A DNA stretch of 64,000 bases from an uncultured Flavobacteriales bacterium (GCA_937899835.1 CALCCE010000150.1:1-64000); one strand, 5' to 3'. Counted from the first letter of the stretch, positions 43,896 through 53,718 are shown. Numbers and translations are program-made. Notes: generated by a model not told the origin, from the sequence alone.

Positions 43896-44459
43896 ATGAA
43901 CGAAGATATCCAAATGGTGCTCGACATGGTTCAGGAGTCAATGGATAAATCCATGGAGCACTTGAAAGTTCAATTGAGTAAGATTCGGGTAGGAAGAGCT
44001 ACTCCTGGTATGCTGGAAACGGTTAAAGTCGATGCTTACGGTTCTTTGATGCCTATCAATCAAACTGCCAACGTCAATACACTCGATGCACGCACCTTGA
44101 CGGTACAAGCGTGGGACAAGGGGCTATTACCCAGTATTGAAAGAGCTATTATCAACTCCAATCTTGGTTTAAATCCTCAAAACAATGGGGAGATGATCAT
44201 TATCAATGTACCACCGCTCACCGAGGAACGCCGTCGTGACCTGGTGAAAAGGGCTAAGTCTGAAGGTGAAGATGCAAAAGTTGGTGTTCGGAATGCTCGT
44301 AAGTCAGGAAATGATGAAATTAAAAGCCTTCAGAACGATGGTATGGCCGAAGACATGGCCAAGCGCGGAGAAGATGAAGTGCAAAAGTTAACCAATACCT
44401 ATTCACAGAAGGTTGACGATTTAATTGCAGCCAAAGAAAAAGACATTATGACCCTTTAA
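43896..44459 (+). CDS. frr: Ribosome recycling factor
   Basis: RRF splits the post-termination ribosome with EF-G. The 187-residue protein has the three-helix bundle ends and the family core KIRVGRATPGMLETVKVDAYG, LTVQAWDKGLLPSIERAI, INVPPLTEERRRDLVKRAK and ARKSGNDEIKSL. The ATG at 43896 fits. It ends with a good terminator facing the minus-strand radical SAM gene. Confidence 0.97.
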   Translation: MNEDIQMVLDMVQESMDKSMEHLKVQLSKIRVGRATPGMLETVKVDAYGSLMPINQTANVNTLDARTLTVQAWDKGLLPSIERAIINSNLGLNPQNNGEMIIINVPPLTEERRRDLVKRAKSEGEDAKVGVRNARKSGNDEIKSLQNDGMAEDMAKRGEDEVQKLTNTYSQKVDDLIAAKEKDIMTL

Positions 44460-44482
44460 TTAGGGTTTTCAACTTATAATTT

Positions 44483-44512
44483 AAGCCGCTTAAGCAATTG
44501 AGCGGCTTTTTT
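44483..44512 (+). terminator. Terminator after frr
   Basis: Eight-base stem AAGCCGCT / AGCGGCTT (44483-44490 and 44501-44508), ten-base loop, six T in all. It runs two bases into the end of the opposite radical SAM gene. Confidence 0.9.
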
Positions 44513-45530
44513 ATGCCCATACTTTGGTGCCTTCGGTACAGTTGCGGCAGATTTCAATTTCGGACCTTGATTTTAAAACTGCTGCACGAAAGTTTTGGTA
44601 GGCTGGGCTTTGCCACATCGTTTTAAAATTCTGTTTTTTCAAATCGCCCAATTGGTGGGTGGCATCTTTGTCAAAACAGCAAGGCACTACCAAACCATCC
44701 CAGGTAATGACACAACTGTTCCACATTTTCCAACAGTGGTTGGTCATCTCATTTTTTATACTGTAAGTGCCGTTTTGTAATTTTTGGTACCGTGAATATT
44801 TTTCTTGTTTGGGAATGAGGTCACTGCCTTGATGGTAGTCGTAAATCTGTGCGGTTTTGAGCTTGAGTTCATCTACCCCAATGTCGTCGGCAAGGCGCTG
44901 AATTTCGGGAATTTGGTGCTCATTGGGACGTACTACCAGAAATTGAAAGATGACATGAGGAGTGGCCGATTTTAGCTCTTTTTTCCAGTGTAGGATATTT
45001 TTGGTTCCCTGGATCACTTTGTCCAGCGATCCATTGATGCGGTATGCTGAATACGTTTCCTGAGTGGTTCCATCCACCGAGATGATCAAGCGATCTAAAC
45101 CTGACTCTACCGTTTCTTTGGCCTTTGCTGAATTGAGGAAATGCCCATTAGTAGAGGTAGCCGTATAAATTCCTTTATCGGAGGCATACTTCACCATCTT
45201 TAAAAAATGAGGGTTGATGTAGGGCTCACCTTGAAAGTAGAAAGTTAAATAGCTCAAAGTTGGAGCTAATTCATCAATGACTTTTCTAAAAAAGTCTTGT
45301 TTCAGGCTCCCAGTTCTTCGGGTAAATTGTCTGAGACCGCTTGGACATTCGGGGCAACCCAAGTTACAAGCTGTCGTGGGTTCGATGGAGATGGCGGTAG
45401 GCAAGCCCCAATGAAAAGGCTTACCGGTCCACTTTGACCAGTAGTAGCTGGTTTGCACTTGTACATGATTCCAAAGCCTGCGGGGAGTTTGACGTGAAAC
45501 CATGCGCCATTGGTCTTGCCATCGGGACAT
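44511..45530 (-). CDS. Radical SAM/SPASM domain protein of unknown substrate
   Basis: This 339-residue protein has the radical SAM cluster C55-x3-C59-x2-C62 in TTACNLGCPECPSG, the glycine-rich FQGEPYINPHFL and TSTNGHFL segments, and a C-terminal SPASM region with further cysteines (HCWKMWNSCVITWDGLVVPCCFDKD and IEICRNC). SPASM proteins often modify peptides or mature enzymes, or make cofactors. No peptide precursor gene is visible beside it, so the substrate is unknown. The gene stands alone on the minus strand between frr and the TPR kinase. Confidence 0.88.
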   Translation of the reverse strand: MSRWQDQWRMVSRQTPRRLWNHVQVQTSYYWSKWTGKPFHWGLPTAISIEPTTACNLGCPECPSGLRQFTRRTGSLKQDFFRKVIDELAPTLSYLTFYFQGEPYINPHFLKMVKYASDKGIYTATSTNGHFLNSAKAKETVESGLDRLIISVDGTTQETYSAYRINGSLDKVIQGTKNILHWKKELKSATPHVIFQFLVVRPNEHQIPEIQRLADDIGVDELKLKTAQIYDYHQGSDLIPKQEKYSRYQKLQNGTYSIKNEMTNHCWKMWNSCVITWDGLVVPCCFDKDATHQLGDLKKQNFKTMWQSPAYQNFRAAVLKSRSEIEICRNCTEGTKVWA

Positions 45531-45589
45531 GTCGTAAAATTAAGGAAAAGGCAGCCCATTACCCGGAAATGGACCGATCCGAAATTGGT

Positions 45590-45597
45590 TAACTTCG
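45590..45597 (+). promoter_or_regulatory. -7-like box upstream of the TPR kinase
   Basis: TAACTTCG followed by C, identical to the rplM -7 box, 15 bases before the ATG at 45613. No -33 box was found. Confidence 0.4.
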
Positions 45598-45612
45598 CGT
45601 TAATCTCACTCG

Positions 45613-47703
45613 ATGAAACGATCAATCGCCTTTTTCATTACCCTGCTTTGGACCTGTTCACTTGCTTTTGGGCAGGAAAGTATTCAGGAATTGGAAGCCG
45701 CTATCGAGCAAGCGGAAGGTTTAAAGAAGTTAGAGCTTCGGCTTGATCTTGCCTATGCGCTATTGAAAATTGATCCTGAAAGGTCGATTTCGTTAGGTGA
45801 TTTTGTAATTACTCAAACCAAAGCAAGATTAAAATCGGATCGGAATCAACGGGTACTGAAAATTGAGTCTTCCGCCTACATGGTGGTTGGAGAAGGGTAT
45901 TTCGAAATCCGCAATACACGAAAGGCGGGAAGGAGCTATCGCAATTGCCTGCGGCTTGCAGAAGACAATGAATTTAAAACTCTGGCTAAGAAAGCGGAAA
46001 AGCGCATGGAGGACCTGGAAGAGTTTGAGTTGGCACAGGAAATTGCTCAAGCAAAAGAAGACGAAAAGGAATCCTCAACCTCTGAACCCAAAGGCCTTAA
46101 GGGTTTAGGCAGGTCCATCGCTGACCGCATAAATGCGGGAACGGATGAAGTGGCCAACGAGGCGAATGAGATGAACCAAGACCGTCTGGAAAGGTTGGCC
46201 AAATCGAATGAACAGTCTGGCAACTTTGAAAAGGCAGCTAATCTTTACGAGAAAACCCTGAAATACCTCCGCGAAAAGAACGATAGCAGTGCCTTGGCAG
46301 CACGTTACAATAAAATTGGAGAGTTGTTTCGTAAGGCAGGTCAGTTTGGAGTTTCCATGGATTACTTCGATCGTGCACTCAGCTATCAAGGCGATTTGGG
46401 TGATACCGCCGGAGCGGTAGCTTCGCTGGCTGGCATTGAGTCGGTCTTGAATGATTTGAACGAATCGCCAGATTTATTAGAAAATGATGCCAAGGAGGCG
46501 GAAGAAACCAGCCAGACCTATAAGGCTTTGGCGGATGATTTTGCCGAAAGAGGAGATTTCGAAAAATCGCTGGAATACTACAAGCTCTACACATCTTTAC
46601 AGAATGAGATGGTGCAGCGGGAGAAAGACCGCCAGCAGGAGCAACTGGAAGCGAAGAACCTCATGGAACAACGTGGGGCAGAGTTAGAGCAATTGAAGCA
46701 GCAAAAACGCTCACAGGCGCTTGACTTGAGAGAAAAAGAGCTGAGTATTGGACGATTTAAGTTGATTCGCAATTTCCTCATCATTGGGTTGGTGCTGTTG
46801 ATAGGTCTTGCTGTGGCTTTGTATGTTTTGTTTGCTACCAAGCGAAAGTCAGTGAGGCAAGTGAGCGAAGCCTATCAGCAATTGGATGAAGCGCATTCTA
46901 ACCTTAAAAAGACCCAGAGCCGACTGGTTGAGTCGGAAAAAATGGCGTCTTTGGGTCAGCTTACGGCCGGAATTGCGCACGAAATCAACAATCCAATCAA
47001 TTTTGTTTCGGCCAACGTAGCGCCTTTGCAACGAGATCTAAAAGATTTAAAACAACTGTTGAAGGCTTACGATCAGCTGGATTCTAAGGGTAACTTAGAG
47101 GACCGCATGGCCGAAATTCACAAGCTGCGGAGCGAACTGGATCCGGAGTTCCTTTACGAAGAGATCGATACGCTACTGGCTGGTATTCAGGAAGGTGCCG
47201 CGCGTACCAAAAATATCGTTGCAGGGTTGCGAATTTTCTCGCGGGTAGATGAAGCGGAGCGAAAGCCGGCCAACCTCAACGAAGGTCTTCAATCTACTCT
47301 AACCTTACTGCAAAATAAGCTGAAGAACTGCATTGAGGTAGAGACGCACTGGGGCGAATTGCCTCTGGTAGAATGTCAGGTAGGTAAAATCAACCAGGTT
47401 TTCATGAACTTAATCAGCAATGCCATTCAAGCCATGGGCGATACGGGAAAGCTGACTATTGCCACAGAAGCTTTGGATCAGGAAGTGGTGATCTCTATTT
47501 CAGATACTGGGAAAGGCATGGATGAAACCACACGGCAACGCATTTTCGAGCCTTTCTTCACTACCAAAGATGTGGGCGAAGGAACCGGTCTTGGGCTGTC
47601 CATTTCCTACGGTATTATTGAAAACCATGGAGGTGTTATCGAAGTTCAAAGCCAGCCGGGCGAAGGAGCTACCTTTTTGGTTAAACTTCCATTGAACGCC
47701 TAA
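45613..47703 (+). CDS. Histidine kinase with periplasmic TPR sensor region
   Basis: This 696-residue protein has a signal peptide (residues 1-20), a 360-residue outside part with TPR-like helical repeats (for example NFEKAANLYEKTLKYL and DFEKSLEYYKLYTSL), a long coiled coil before the membrane, a transmembrane helix near residues 390-412 (LIRNFLIIGLVLLIGLAVALYVLF) and a cytoplasmic kinase. The phosphoacceptor is H456 in GQLTAGIAHEINNPINF; the ATPase has NLISNAIQAMGDTG, ISDTGKGMD and GEGTGLGLSISYGIIENHGG. No response regulator lies beside it, so it is an orphan kinase. Its stop overlaps the next, convergent gene by four bases. Confidence 0.93.
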   Translation: MKRSIAFFITLLWTCSLAFGQESIQELEAAIEQAEGLKKLELRLDLAYALLKIDPERSISLGDFVITQTKARLKSDRNQRVLKIESSAYMVVGEGYFEIRNTRKAGRSYRNCLRLAEDNEFKTLAKKAEKRMEDLEEFELAQEIAQAKEDEKESSTSEPKGLKGLGRSIADRINAGTDEVANEANEMNQDRLERLAKSNEQSGNFEKAANLYEKTLKYLREKNDSSALAARYNKIGELFRKAGQFGVSMDYFDRALSYQGDLGDTAGAVASLAGIESVLNDLNESPDLLENDAKEAEETSQTYKALADDFAERGDFEKSLEYYKLYTSLQNEMVQREKDRQQEQLEAKNLMEQRGAELEQLKQQKRSQALDLREKELSIGRFKLIRNFLIIGLVLLIGLAVALYVLFATKRKSVRQVSEAYQQLDEAHSNLKKTQSRLVESEKMASLGQLTAGIAHEINNPINFVSANVAPLQRDLKDLKQLLKAYDQLDSKGNLEDRMAEIHKLRSELDPEFLYEEIDTLLAGIQEGAARTKNIVAGLRIFSRVDEAERKPANLNEGLQSTLTLLQNKLKNCIEVETHWGELPLVECQVGKINQVFMNLISNAIQAMGDTGKLTIATEALDQEVVISISDTGKGMDETTRQRIFEPFFTTKDVGEGTGLGLSISYGIIENHGGVIEVQSQPGEGATFLVKLPLNA

Positions 47704-49073
47704 TTTGGGATGATGATTCGGTCGGAGTGTGCCTTTCGTAAATGCGCTTCGATGATGTTTCGGCTATCCTGACTGTCATAGCGACTGGTAATCAGCTCCT
47801 TGAGTGAACTTAACTTTTTGGGGACTCTTTTTCCGGTGTGGTATCCAAATCCAAGGTATTGTCCGTTTTCAACCAATACTACTGAGCGTTCTTCGGCCTC
47901 TCTGCCTTGGCCAATAATGGCAAAGGTTTCCAGTTCGCTTTTCATGCCTTGTATTGCTGCCTGTGCACGTGGGTTGTATTCATTTGGGGCTTCCTGGCCA
48001 ATGCAAGCGCCTTTACAACTTCCGTCTTCGTGGTCGAGGCAGGCACCTTCACTTAGTTGGAGCCCGGCCATGCGCGCGCACAACTCGTGTTCTGCCACTT
48101 TTTGCCATAGGAAATGGCGGGCTTTATTCATGGAATGACAATGATACAACGCTCCTCCTGGTCGTTTCATCCGGTGGATGCCTAAGCGGAGATAACCGTT
48201 CCCATCTTCGTAGGCAACGATGCCCAGCCATCGACTGCTTAATTTCTGTGCTTTGTTGAATACGGGCCACAACTTTTTGATTTGATGGGCTTCCAACAAG
48301 AGCGCGGTGAGTTCATTTCCGGTTACTTCAAAATCGATTTCATGAATTACCCGCATGAAATTTTGCTTCTGCCAGGAACTTTTATCGGTGCTGAAATGCC
48401 CGGCAACACGTTTCTTTAGATTTCGGGCTTTCCCTACATATACGACTTTGCCTTTCTGGTTCCTGAAATAATAGACCCCGGTTTTTTCAGGCAATCGTTC
48501 AAACTGTTCGCGGGGCAGGTGAGTGGGAAGCACCGCATCGCGGCTGTTGCGTTTCAGGGCAGCTTGCAAAAGGCCAGTTACGTCCTTCTCTTGCAATTGT
48601 TCCAACAAATGAGTCGCTGCGAGCGCATCACTGAGCGCTCGATGTCGCTCTTCATAAGCGATATCAAGATGTGTACAAAGTGCCCCAAGGCGGTAGCTTT
48701 TTTGTTGGGGCAACAGTTTACGACTTAGCCGCACCGTACAGAGTCGCTTTCGCTGAAAAGGTTGATGAATAGCTGCAAACTCCTGCTTTAGAAAAGAGTA
48801 ATCAAAGTGAACGTTATGCGCCACAAAAATGCGATCACGCGTCATGTCCTCAACGATCTCAGCTATTTCTTCAAAGGTGGGTGCTTTAGCAACCATTTCG
48901 TTGGTGATGCCGGTTAATGCTTGGATGTGCAATGGAATAGTACGACCGGGGTTCACCAAAGTTTCGTAGCGATCGGTCTCCTGTTGACCATCATGAAGCA
49001 CTATGGCCACTTCTACAATGCGGTGACGCGAGGCATAGCCTCCGGTTGTTTCAAGATCGACAATAGCATACAT
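47700..49073 (-). CDS. DEDDh exonuclease fused to a GIY-YIG nuclease domain
   Basis: This 457-residue protein joins a DnaQ-like 3'-5' exonuclease (D6-x-E8 in IVDLETTGG, FVAHNVHFDYSFL, and the final H-x4-D in HRALSDALAATHLL) with a UvrC-like GIY-YIG domain at about residues 195-275 (TGVYYFRNQKGKVVYVGKARNLKKRV) and a C-terminal part with LSEGACLDHEDGSCKGACIG. The architecture resembles the epsilon/UvrC-like fusions known from actinobacteria and Bacteroidota and suggests a DNA repair role with nucleases of two types. It is called a DNA polymerase III epsilon-like protein in databases, but the replicative subunit is probably elsewhere. It converges with the kinase. Confidence 0.9.
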   Translation of the reverse strand: MYAIVDLETTGGYASRHRIVEVAIVLHDGQQETDRYETLVNPGRTIPLHIQALTGITNEMVAKAPTFEEIAEIVEDMTRDRIFVAHNVHFDYSFLKQEFAAIHQPFQRKRLCTVRLSRKLLPQQKSYRLGALCTHLDIAYEERHRALSDALAATHLLEQLQEKDVTGLLQAALKRNSRDAVLPTHLPREQFERLPEKTGVYYFRNQKGKVVYVGKARNLKKRVAGHFSTDKSSWQKQNFMRVIHEIDFEVTGNELTALLLEAHQIKKLWPVFNKAQKLSSRWLGIVAYEDGNGYLRLGIHRMKRPGGALYHCHSMNKARHFLWQKVAEHELCARMAGLQLSEGACLDHEDGSCKGACIGQEAPNEYNPRAQAAIQGMKSELETFAIIGQGREAEERSVVLVENGQYLGFGYHTGKRVPKKLSSLKELITSRYDSQDSRNIIEAHLRKAHSDRIIIPN

Positions 49074-49209
49074 AAGAAGACACGGTCAAACGGTGACGCA
49101 TGAATTTACGCAGGGAAAACGACTTTCGAAAAGCCGGTTACCGGTAAGAATGTAGACAAAATCCTGAGGGTTTTAGACAATCAAACCCTATGAACGAAAC
49201 AGCAGTAGC

Positions 49210-50460
49210 TTAAAGGCCTACCAGGACCGATTCCGGATCTTTGCCTCCAAACATGAGTTTAATGGGATCTTCGATCATTTCCTTGACCTTCACCAGAAAA
49301 CTCACCGATTCTTTGCCGTCGATAATGCGGTGGTCGTAGCTCAGGGCAAGGTACATGATGGGACGCACTTCCACTTTGCCATTTACTGCAATGGGACGCT
49401 CTACGATGTTGTGCATGCCCAAAATGGCACTTTGGGGAGGGTTGATGATCGGTGTACTCAACATCGATCCGAATACACCACCGTTAGTAATGGTGAAGGT
49501 ACCACCGGTCATTTCATCAATGCTCAGTTTGCCGTCACGTGCCTTAATGGCCAGGCGTTTGATCTCTGCTTCGATTTCGTGCAAAGCCAACTGCTCCGCA
49601 TTGCGAATCACCGGAACCATCAATCCTTTAGGAGTGCTTACCGCAATGCCTACATCGGCATAGTTGTGTGTAATCATTTGATCGCCATCGATCATGGCGT
49701 TGACGGCAGGAAAATGGTTGAGTGCTTCGGTAACTGCTTTGGTGAAGAAAGACATGAAGCCTAAACCAACACCGTATTTTTCGCGGAAATCATTCTTGTA
49801 TTTGGAACGTACGGCCATCACACGACTCATGTCTACCTCGTTGAAGGTAGTGAGCATTGCAGTTTCGTTTTTAACGGCTACCAAACGCTGAGCTACCTTC
49901 CGGCGAAGCGAAGACATTTTTTTGCTTTCGCTGTCGCGAGAGCCGCCCCATCCGGTTTGAATCACCGAGTGGTCAAAGCCACCTGCGAGATAGGACTCAA
50001 CGTCAGATTTGGTGATTTTACCACCGGCACCGCTGCCATTCACCTTGTTGGCAGCAACGCCGTTTTGGTTCATCATTTCACGGGCCACTGGTGAAGCTTT
50101 TACCCCCTCGTTGTTGGGTGCCGCTGTTGCCGGAGCTTGCTCGGCCGGGGCTGCTGCGGCAGCAGTTGCGGCAGCTGGTTCTGTTGTTTCCTCGGCAGCA
50201 GCAGTTTTACCTTCTGGTGCTTCGGCACTGGTATCGATGGTAGCTACCGGGTCACCTACATTTACCGTTTGGCCTTCTTCTACCAAAAAGGTAATCACGC
50301 CAGCCTGTTCGGCATTTAGTTCCAGGGTCGCTTTGTCCGAGTCGATTTCGGCAATGGGCTCATCCAGTTCCACGTAGGCACCGTTATCCACCAAAAGGCC
50401 GGCAATTTCTACTTCTGTGATCGACTCGCCGGGACTCGGCATCTTCATTTCTAAAATCAT
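49210..50460 (-). CDS. sucB: 2-oxoglutarate dehydrogenase E2 (dihydrolipoyl succinyltransferase)
   Basis: SucB carries succinyl groups in the 2-oxoglutarate dehydrogenase complex. The 416-residue protein has a lipoyl domain with the modified K43 in [11 protein letters not shown], an Ala/Pro/Glu linker (about residues 85-115), the E1/E3-binding domain ([14 protein letters not shown], ending [14 protein letters not shown]) and the catalytic core with [18 protein letters not shown]. It follows sucA by 36 bases on the same strand. E3 is not in the window. Confidence 0.96.
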   Translation of the reverse strand: MILEMKMPSPGESITEVEIAGLLVDNGAYVELDEPIAEIDSDKATLELNAEQAGVITFLVEEGQTVNVGDPVATIDTSAEAPEGKTAAAEETTEPAAATAAAAAPAEQAPATAAPNNEGVKASPVAREMMNQNGVAANKVNGSGAGGKITKSDVESYLAGGFDHSVIQTGWGGSRDSESKKMSSLRRKVAQRLVAVKNETAMLTTFNEVDMSRVMAVRSKYKNDFREKYGVGLGFMSFFTKAVTEALNHFPAVNAMIDGDQMITHNYADVGIAVSTPKGLMVPVIRNAEQLALHEIEAEIKRLAIKARDGKLSIDEMTGGTFTITNGGVFGSMLSTPIINPPQSAILGMHNIVERPIAVNGKVEVRPIMYLALSYDHRIIDGKESVSFLVKVKEMIEDPIKLMFGGKDPESVLVGL

Positions 50461-50496
50461 GACTGACGTACTATGAAGGTTGTTGTGCGGGGAAAA

Positions 50497-53205
50497 TTAG
50501 TTGAATACTTCTTGGATAATGGCGTCTTGCCGTTGCTGAAAACGTTTGCTCGACCCCGATGCAGGACTTGCACTCTCATGGCGGGTTATTGCCTCAAGGT
50601 TAAGGTGGGCCAGCTTGCGCATGATGAAAGACCAGGCACCCATGTTTTCAGGTTCTTCCTGGGCCCAAACTACTTTTTCAACGTTGGGATATCCCTTCAA
50701 AACGTTTTCGATTTGAGTCTGTGGGACCGGGTAAAGCTGCTCTAAGCGAACGAGCGCCACGTCTTTACGATTGTCTGCCTCTTGTTTTTCGAGCAGGTCG
50801 TAATACAATTTACCACTGACCAGTACTACCTTCTTCACTTCATCTGCTGTTACATTCGTGTCGTTAATGACCTCCTGAAAACGTCCGTTGGCCAGATCAT
50901 CTATCGATGAAACGCATTTAGGATGGCGCAACAAGCTTTTGGGCGTCATCACCACCGTAGGAATCCGGAAAGGCCAGTGTACTTGTCGACGGAGCAAGTG
51001 AAAGAAGTTGCCCGGGGTAGTGCAATTGGCAACTGACATGTTGTTTTCTGCACAAAGGGAAAGGAAGCGTTCTAATCGAGCACTGCTGTGTTCGGCTCCT
51101 TGACCTTCATAACCATGAGGTAACAACATCACTAAACCGTTCATGCTGTTCCACTTGTCTTGTGCTGCACTCAAAAACTGGTCGATGATAATTTGAGCAC
51201 CGTTATTGAAGTCGCCAAACTGTGCCTCCCAAATGATCAGCGAAGAGGGGTTGGCCATTGCATAGCCATATTCAAACCCTAACACGCCATATTCTGAGAG
51301 TAGCGAATTGTAGATGTAGAAATTACCTTGTCCTTCGGTAAGGTTGGCCAATGGCAGGTATTCTTCCTCGGAGTCTTCCACAGTAATGACTGCATGGCGG
51401 TGCGAAAAAGTACCGCGTTCTACGTCCTGTCCGCTGATGCGCACCGGGTACATCTCGCACATCAAGGTGGCATACGCCAGGGTTTCTCCCATAGCCCAAT
51501 CCAGCCGATCGGTTTCTTCCAGCATTTTCCGCCGGTCGCCCGTCAGTTTCACAATTTTTTTGAAGAAGTTTTTTCCTTCCGGAAGCGTAGTGAGTTTGCG
51601 ACCGAGCTCCATCAAGCGCTCCTTTTCAAACCCCGTGTCGGGAGACGCTTCAAAATCTTCGGCTTCTTGCGGCCGCATACCTTTCCAGGTATCTTCCAAA
51701 AAATGGGTGATCACCGCTTTCTCAATTTGCTTCGATTCGGTCAGGCGTTCCTGAAGCATGCCGTTGAATTCTTTTTCCAACTCTTTGGCTCGCTCGGAGG
51801 TAATCACTCCCGATTTGATTAACGTTTCTACGTAAATCGTTCGCGGATTGGGATGCTTGGCAATGGTTTTATAAAGCTTGGGCTGGGTAAAACGCGGCTC
51901 ATCTCCTTCGTTATGTCCATATTTTCGGTAGCAAAGCAAATCGAGAAAAACATCTTGGTTGAAACGCTGACGAAATTCTACGGCGGTTTTCATGGCCAGT
52001 ACCACCGCTTCTACATCGTCTCCATTAACATGGAAAACCGGCGACAAAGTAACTTTGCCAACGTCTGTACAATAGGTACTGGAGCGTCCGTCTTTGTAAT
52101 TGGTGGTGAAGCCCAGTTGGTTGTTGACCACAATATGGATCGTTCCACCTGTGCGGTAACCGTCTAGCTGTGCCATTTGCACCACTTCGTAAATGATGCC
52201 TTGCCCAGCTATTGAGGCGTCTCCATGAATCAAAACCGGGATGATTTTATTTTCATCCTTAAGGTAGGTGTCGATTTTGGACCGTACGATGCCTTCCACC
52301 ACCGGATCTACCGCTTCAAGGTGCGAAGGGTTTGGAGCCAGGGTTACCTGTACCTTTTTACCTTCGTTGGTTTCTACTTCCGAAGAAAATCCAAGGTGAT
52401 ATTTTACATCACCATCAAAGAGGTTGTCTTCGTATTCTTTGCCTTCGAATTCACTAAAAATGTCTTCGTAGGTTTTGTTTAAGGTATTGGCCAGTACATT
52501 GAGGCGTCCCCTGTGCGCCATCCCAATTATTACTTCTTCTACGCCTGCGGCAGAACCGTTTTCGATGACCACATCGAGGGCAGGAATCAAGGATTCTCCT
52601 CCTTCAAGTGAAAAACGCTTTTGACCTACAAATTTTTTGTGGAGGAAGCTCTCGAAGGCCACCGATTGGTTGAGCTTGTCCAGAATCTCCTTTTTCTGTT
52701 CAATGCTGAAACTCGGGAGGTTTTTGCTGGTTTCCATGCTTTTCTGCAACCAGTTAACAATGTCTGGATTGCGGATGTACATGTATTCTACACCGATGGA
52801 GTTGCAATAAGTTGTTTGCAGGTGCTCCACAATGTCTTTCAACTTGGCTGGTCCTATGCCAATGGCAGTGCCCGCCTGGAAAACCGTGTCCAGGTCGCGT
52901 TTGTCCAACTCAAAATTTTCAATGTCGAGAGTAGGGGCGTACTTTCTCCTTTCCCGAACAGGGTTGGTCCGCGTGAAGAGGTGTCCCTGAGCACGGTATC
53001 CGTTGATCAGGTTGATGACATTGAACTCTTTTTGGGAAAATTCGGAGATTGCTCCGTTAGATTCGAAGTTTTGGGAGGAGAATTCGAAACCTTCGAAGAA
53101 CTTTTTCCACCCGAAATCTACAGATTCTGGGTCGTTTCGGTATTGGTCGTACAGGTCTTCGATTGCACTAACATCCCCATTGCTGAGGTAAGAGAATTTA
53201 TCCAT
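50497..53205 (-). CDS. sucA: 2-oxoglutarate dehydrogenase E1
   Basis: SucA is the thiamine-diphosphate decarboxylase of the TCA cycle. The 902-residue protein starts with the E2-binding-type N-terminus (FSYLSNGDVSAIEDLYDQYR, with the DPESVD motif) and has FSLEGGESLIPALD, GMAHRGRLNVLAN, HLGFSSEV, HGDASIAGQGIIYEV, NNQLGFTTNY and YRKYGHNEGDEPRFTQP, then LLPHGYEGQGAEHSSARLERF in the second half. It is a full-length family member. The ATG at 53205 gives the proper N-terminus, and a -7 box lies 25 bases upstream. sucB follows. Confidence 0.97.
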   Translation of the reverse strand: MDKFSYLSNGDVSAIEDLYDQYRNDPESVDFGWKKFFEGFEFSSQNFESNGAISEFSQKEFNVINLINGYRAQGHLFTRTNPVRERRKYAPTLDIENFELDKRDLDTVFQAGTAIGIGPAKLKDIVEHLQTTYCNSIGVEYMYIRNPDIVNWLQKSMETSKNLPSFSIEQKKEILDKLNQSVAFESFLHKKFVGQKRFSLEGGESLIPALDVVIENGSAAGVEEVIIGMAHRGRLNVLANTLNKTYEDIFSEFEGKEYEDNLFDGDVKYHLGFSSEVETNEGKKVQVTLAPNPSHLEAVDPVVEGIVRSKIDTYLKDENKIIPVLIHGDASIAGQGIIYEVVQMAQLDGYRTGGTIHIVVNNQLGFTTNYKDGRSSTYCTDVGKVTLSPVFHVNGDDVEAVVLAMKTAVEFRQRFNQDVFLDLLCYRKYGHNEGDEPRFTQPKLYKTIAKHPNPRTIYVETLIKSGVITSERAKELEKEFNGMLQERLTESKQIEKAVITHFLEDTWKGMRPQEAEDFEASPDTGFEKERLMELGRKLTTLPEGKNFFKKIVKLTGDRRKMLEETDRLDWAMGETLAYATLMCEMYPVRISGQDVERGTFSHRHAVITVEDSEEEYLPLANLTEGQGNFYIYNSLLSEYGVLGFEYGYAMANPSSLIIWEAQFGDFNNGAQIIIDQFLSAAQDKWNSMNGLVMLLPHGYEGQGAEHSSARLERFLSLCAENNMSVANCTTPGNFFHLLRRQVHWPFRIPTVVMTPKSLLRHPKCVSSIDDLANGRFQEVINDTNVTADEVKKVVLVSGKLYYDLLEKQEADNRKDVALVRLEQLYPVPQTQIENVLKGYPNVEKVVWAQEEPENMGAWSFIMRKLAHLNLEAITRHESASPASGSSKRFQQRQDAIIQEVFN

Positions 53206-53230
53206 TTTCAGGCTGCCGATTTGAGCTGCA

Positions 53231-53238
53231 CAAAGCTA
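53231..53238 (-). promoter_or_regulatory. -7 promoter box of sucAB
   Basis: Minus-strand TAGCTTTG, an exact TAnnTTTG match, 25 bases before the sucA ATG. Confidence 0.55.
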
Positions 53239-53260
53239 CAAACTTATGTCATATTGGAAG

Positions 53261-53653
53261 CTATTGGGCAGAATTGTCACGCTCGCCAGATTGACGGAAA
53301 TAGTTTCGAATGACGACCTTTTTAAGTTCTCTTTCCAATATCAGGTGAGCAAGTCGCTGCGAGGCATCTCCTTCACCAGGATAAAGTAACTCTCTGCGAA
53401 TCACTTTTTCGCTCAAGTCAATACGATAGAGCAGTTGGAAAAGCCTTTGATGATTTTTTTCCATCAAGTAATTGAGGATCGGAATCAACTGGTCAGTTAA
53501 TTCCTGATAGGCAGTATCCGGATTTCCCGAAAACCGTACTTCTTCCCCATGGGCTCCAAGATCTTTAATTACCTGATCTGCTGTTTGCTGAACCAGCTCA
53601 AGGCGCCTTTGGTAAGCCGATAAATCACTCAGTTGCAGTCCGCTCAGTTCCAA
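53261..53653 (-). CDS. Small helical protein of unknown function upstream of sucA
   Basis: This 130-residue protein is almost entirely helical and charged, without signal peptide or membrane segment. It has PILNYLMEKNHQRLFQLLYRIDLSEKVI in its centre and HLILERELKKVVIRNYFR at the end. I do not recognise a family by name, though similar proteins are common in Bacteroidota. The best start is a TTG at 53653; no ATG lies near. It is on the same strand as sucAB, ending 55 bases before sucA, but the -7 box between them suggests separate starts of transcription. Confidence 0.7.
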   Translation of the reverse strand: MELSGLQLSDLSAYQRRLELVQQTADQVIKDLGAHGEEVRFSGNPDTAYQELTDQLIPILNYLMEKNHQRLFQLLYRIDLSEKVIRRELLYPGEGDASQRLAHLILERELKKVVIRNYFRQSGERDNSAQ

Positions 53654-53666
53654 AACAATACTGTTC

Positions 53667-53674
53667 TACCTTTG
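53667..53674 (+). promoter_or_regulatory. -7 promoter box upstream of the SDR39U1-type gene
   Basis: TACCTTTG, an exact TAnnTTTG match, 44 bases before the ATG at 53719. Confidence 0.45.
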
Positions 53675-53718
53675 TTGATTGCAAAACTAAGTTTTCCGCC
53701 CAAGTACAAACCAAATCT

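Noticed and set aside
49138-49147. Perfect palindrome TTACCGGTAA upstream of the exonuclease gene
   Set aside because: Ten bases can occur by chance; I found no second copy at a related promoter to support an operator.
49163-49189. Possible terminator of sucAB (AGGGTTT / AAACCCT)
   Set aside because: The stem is short, the loop has ten bases and the T run on the minus strand is weak and not directly adjacent.
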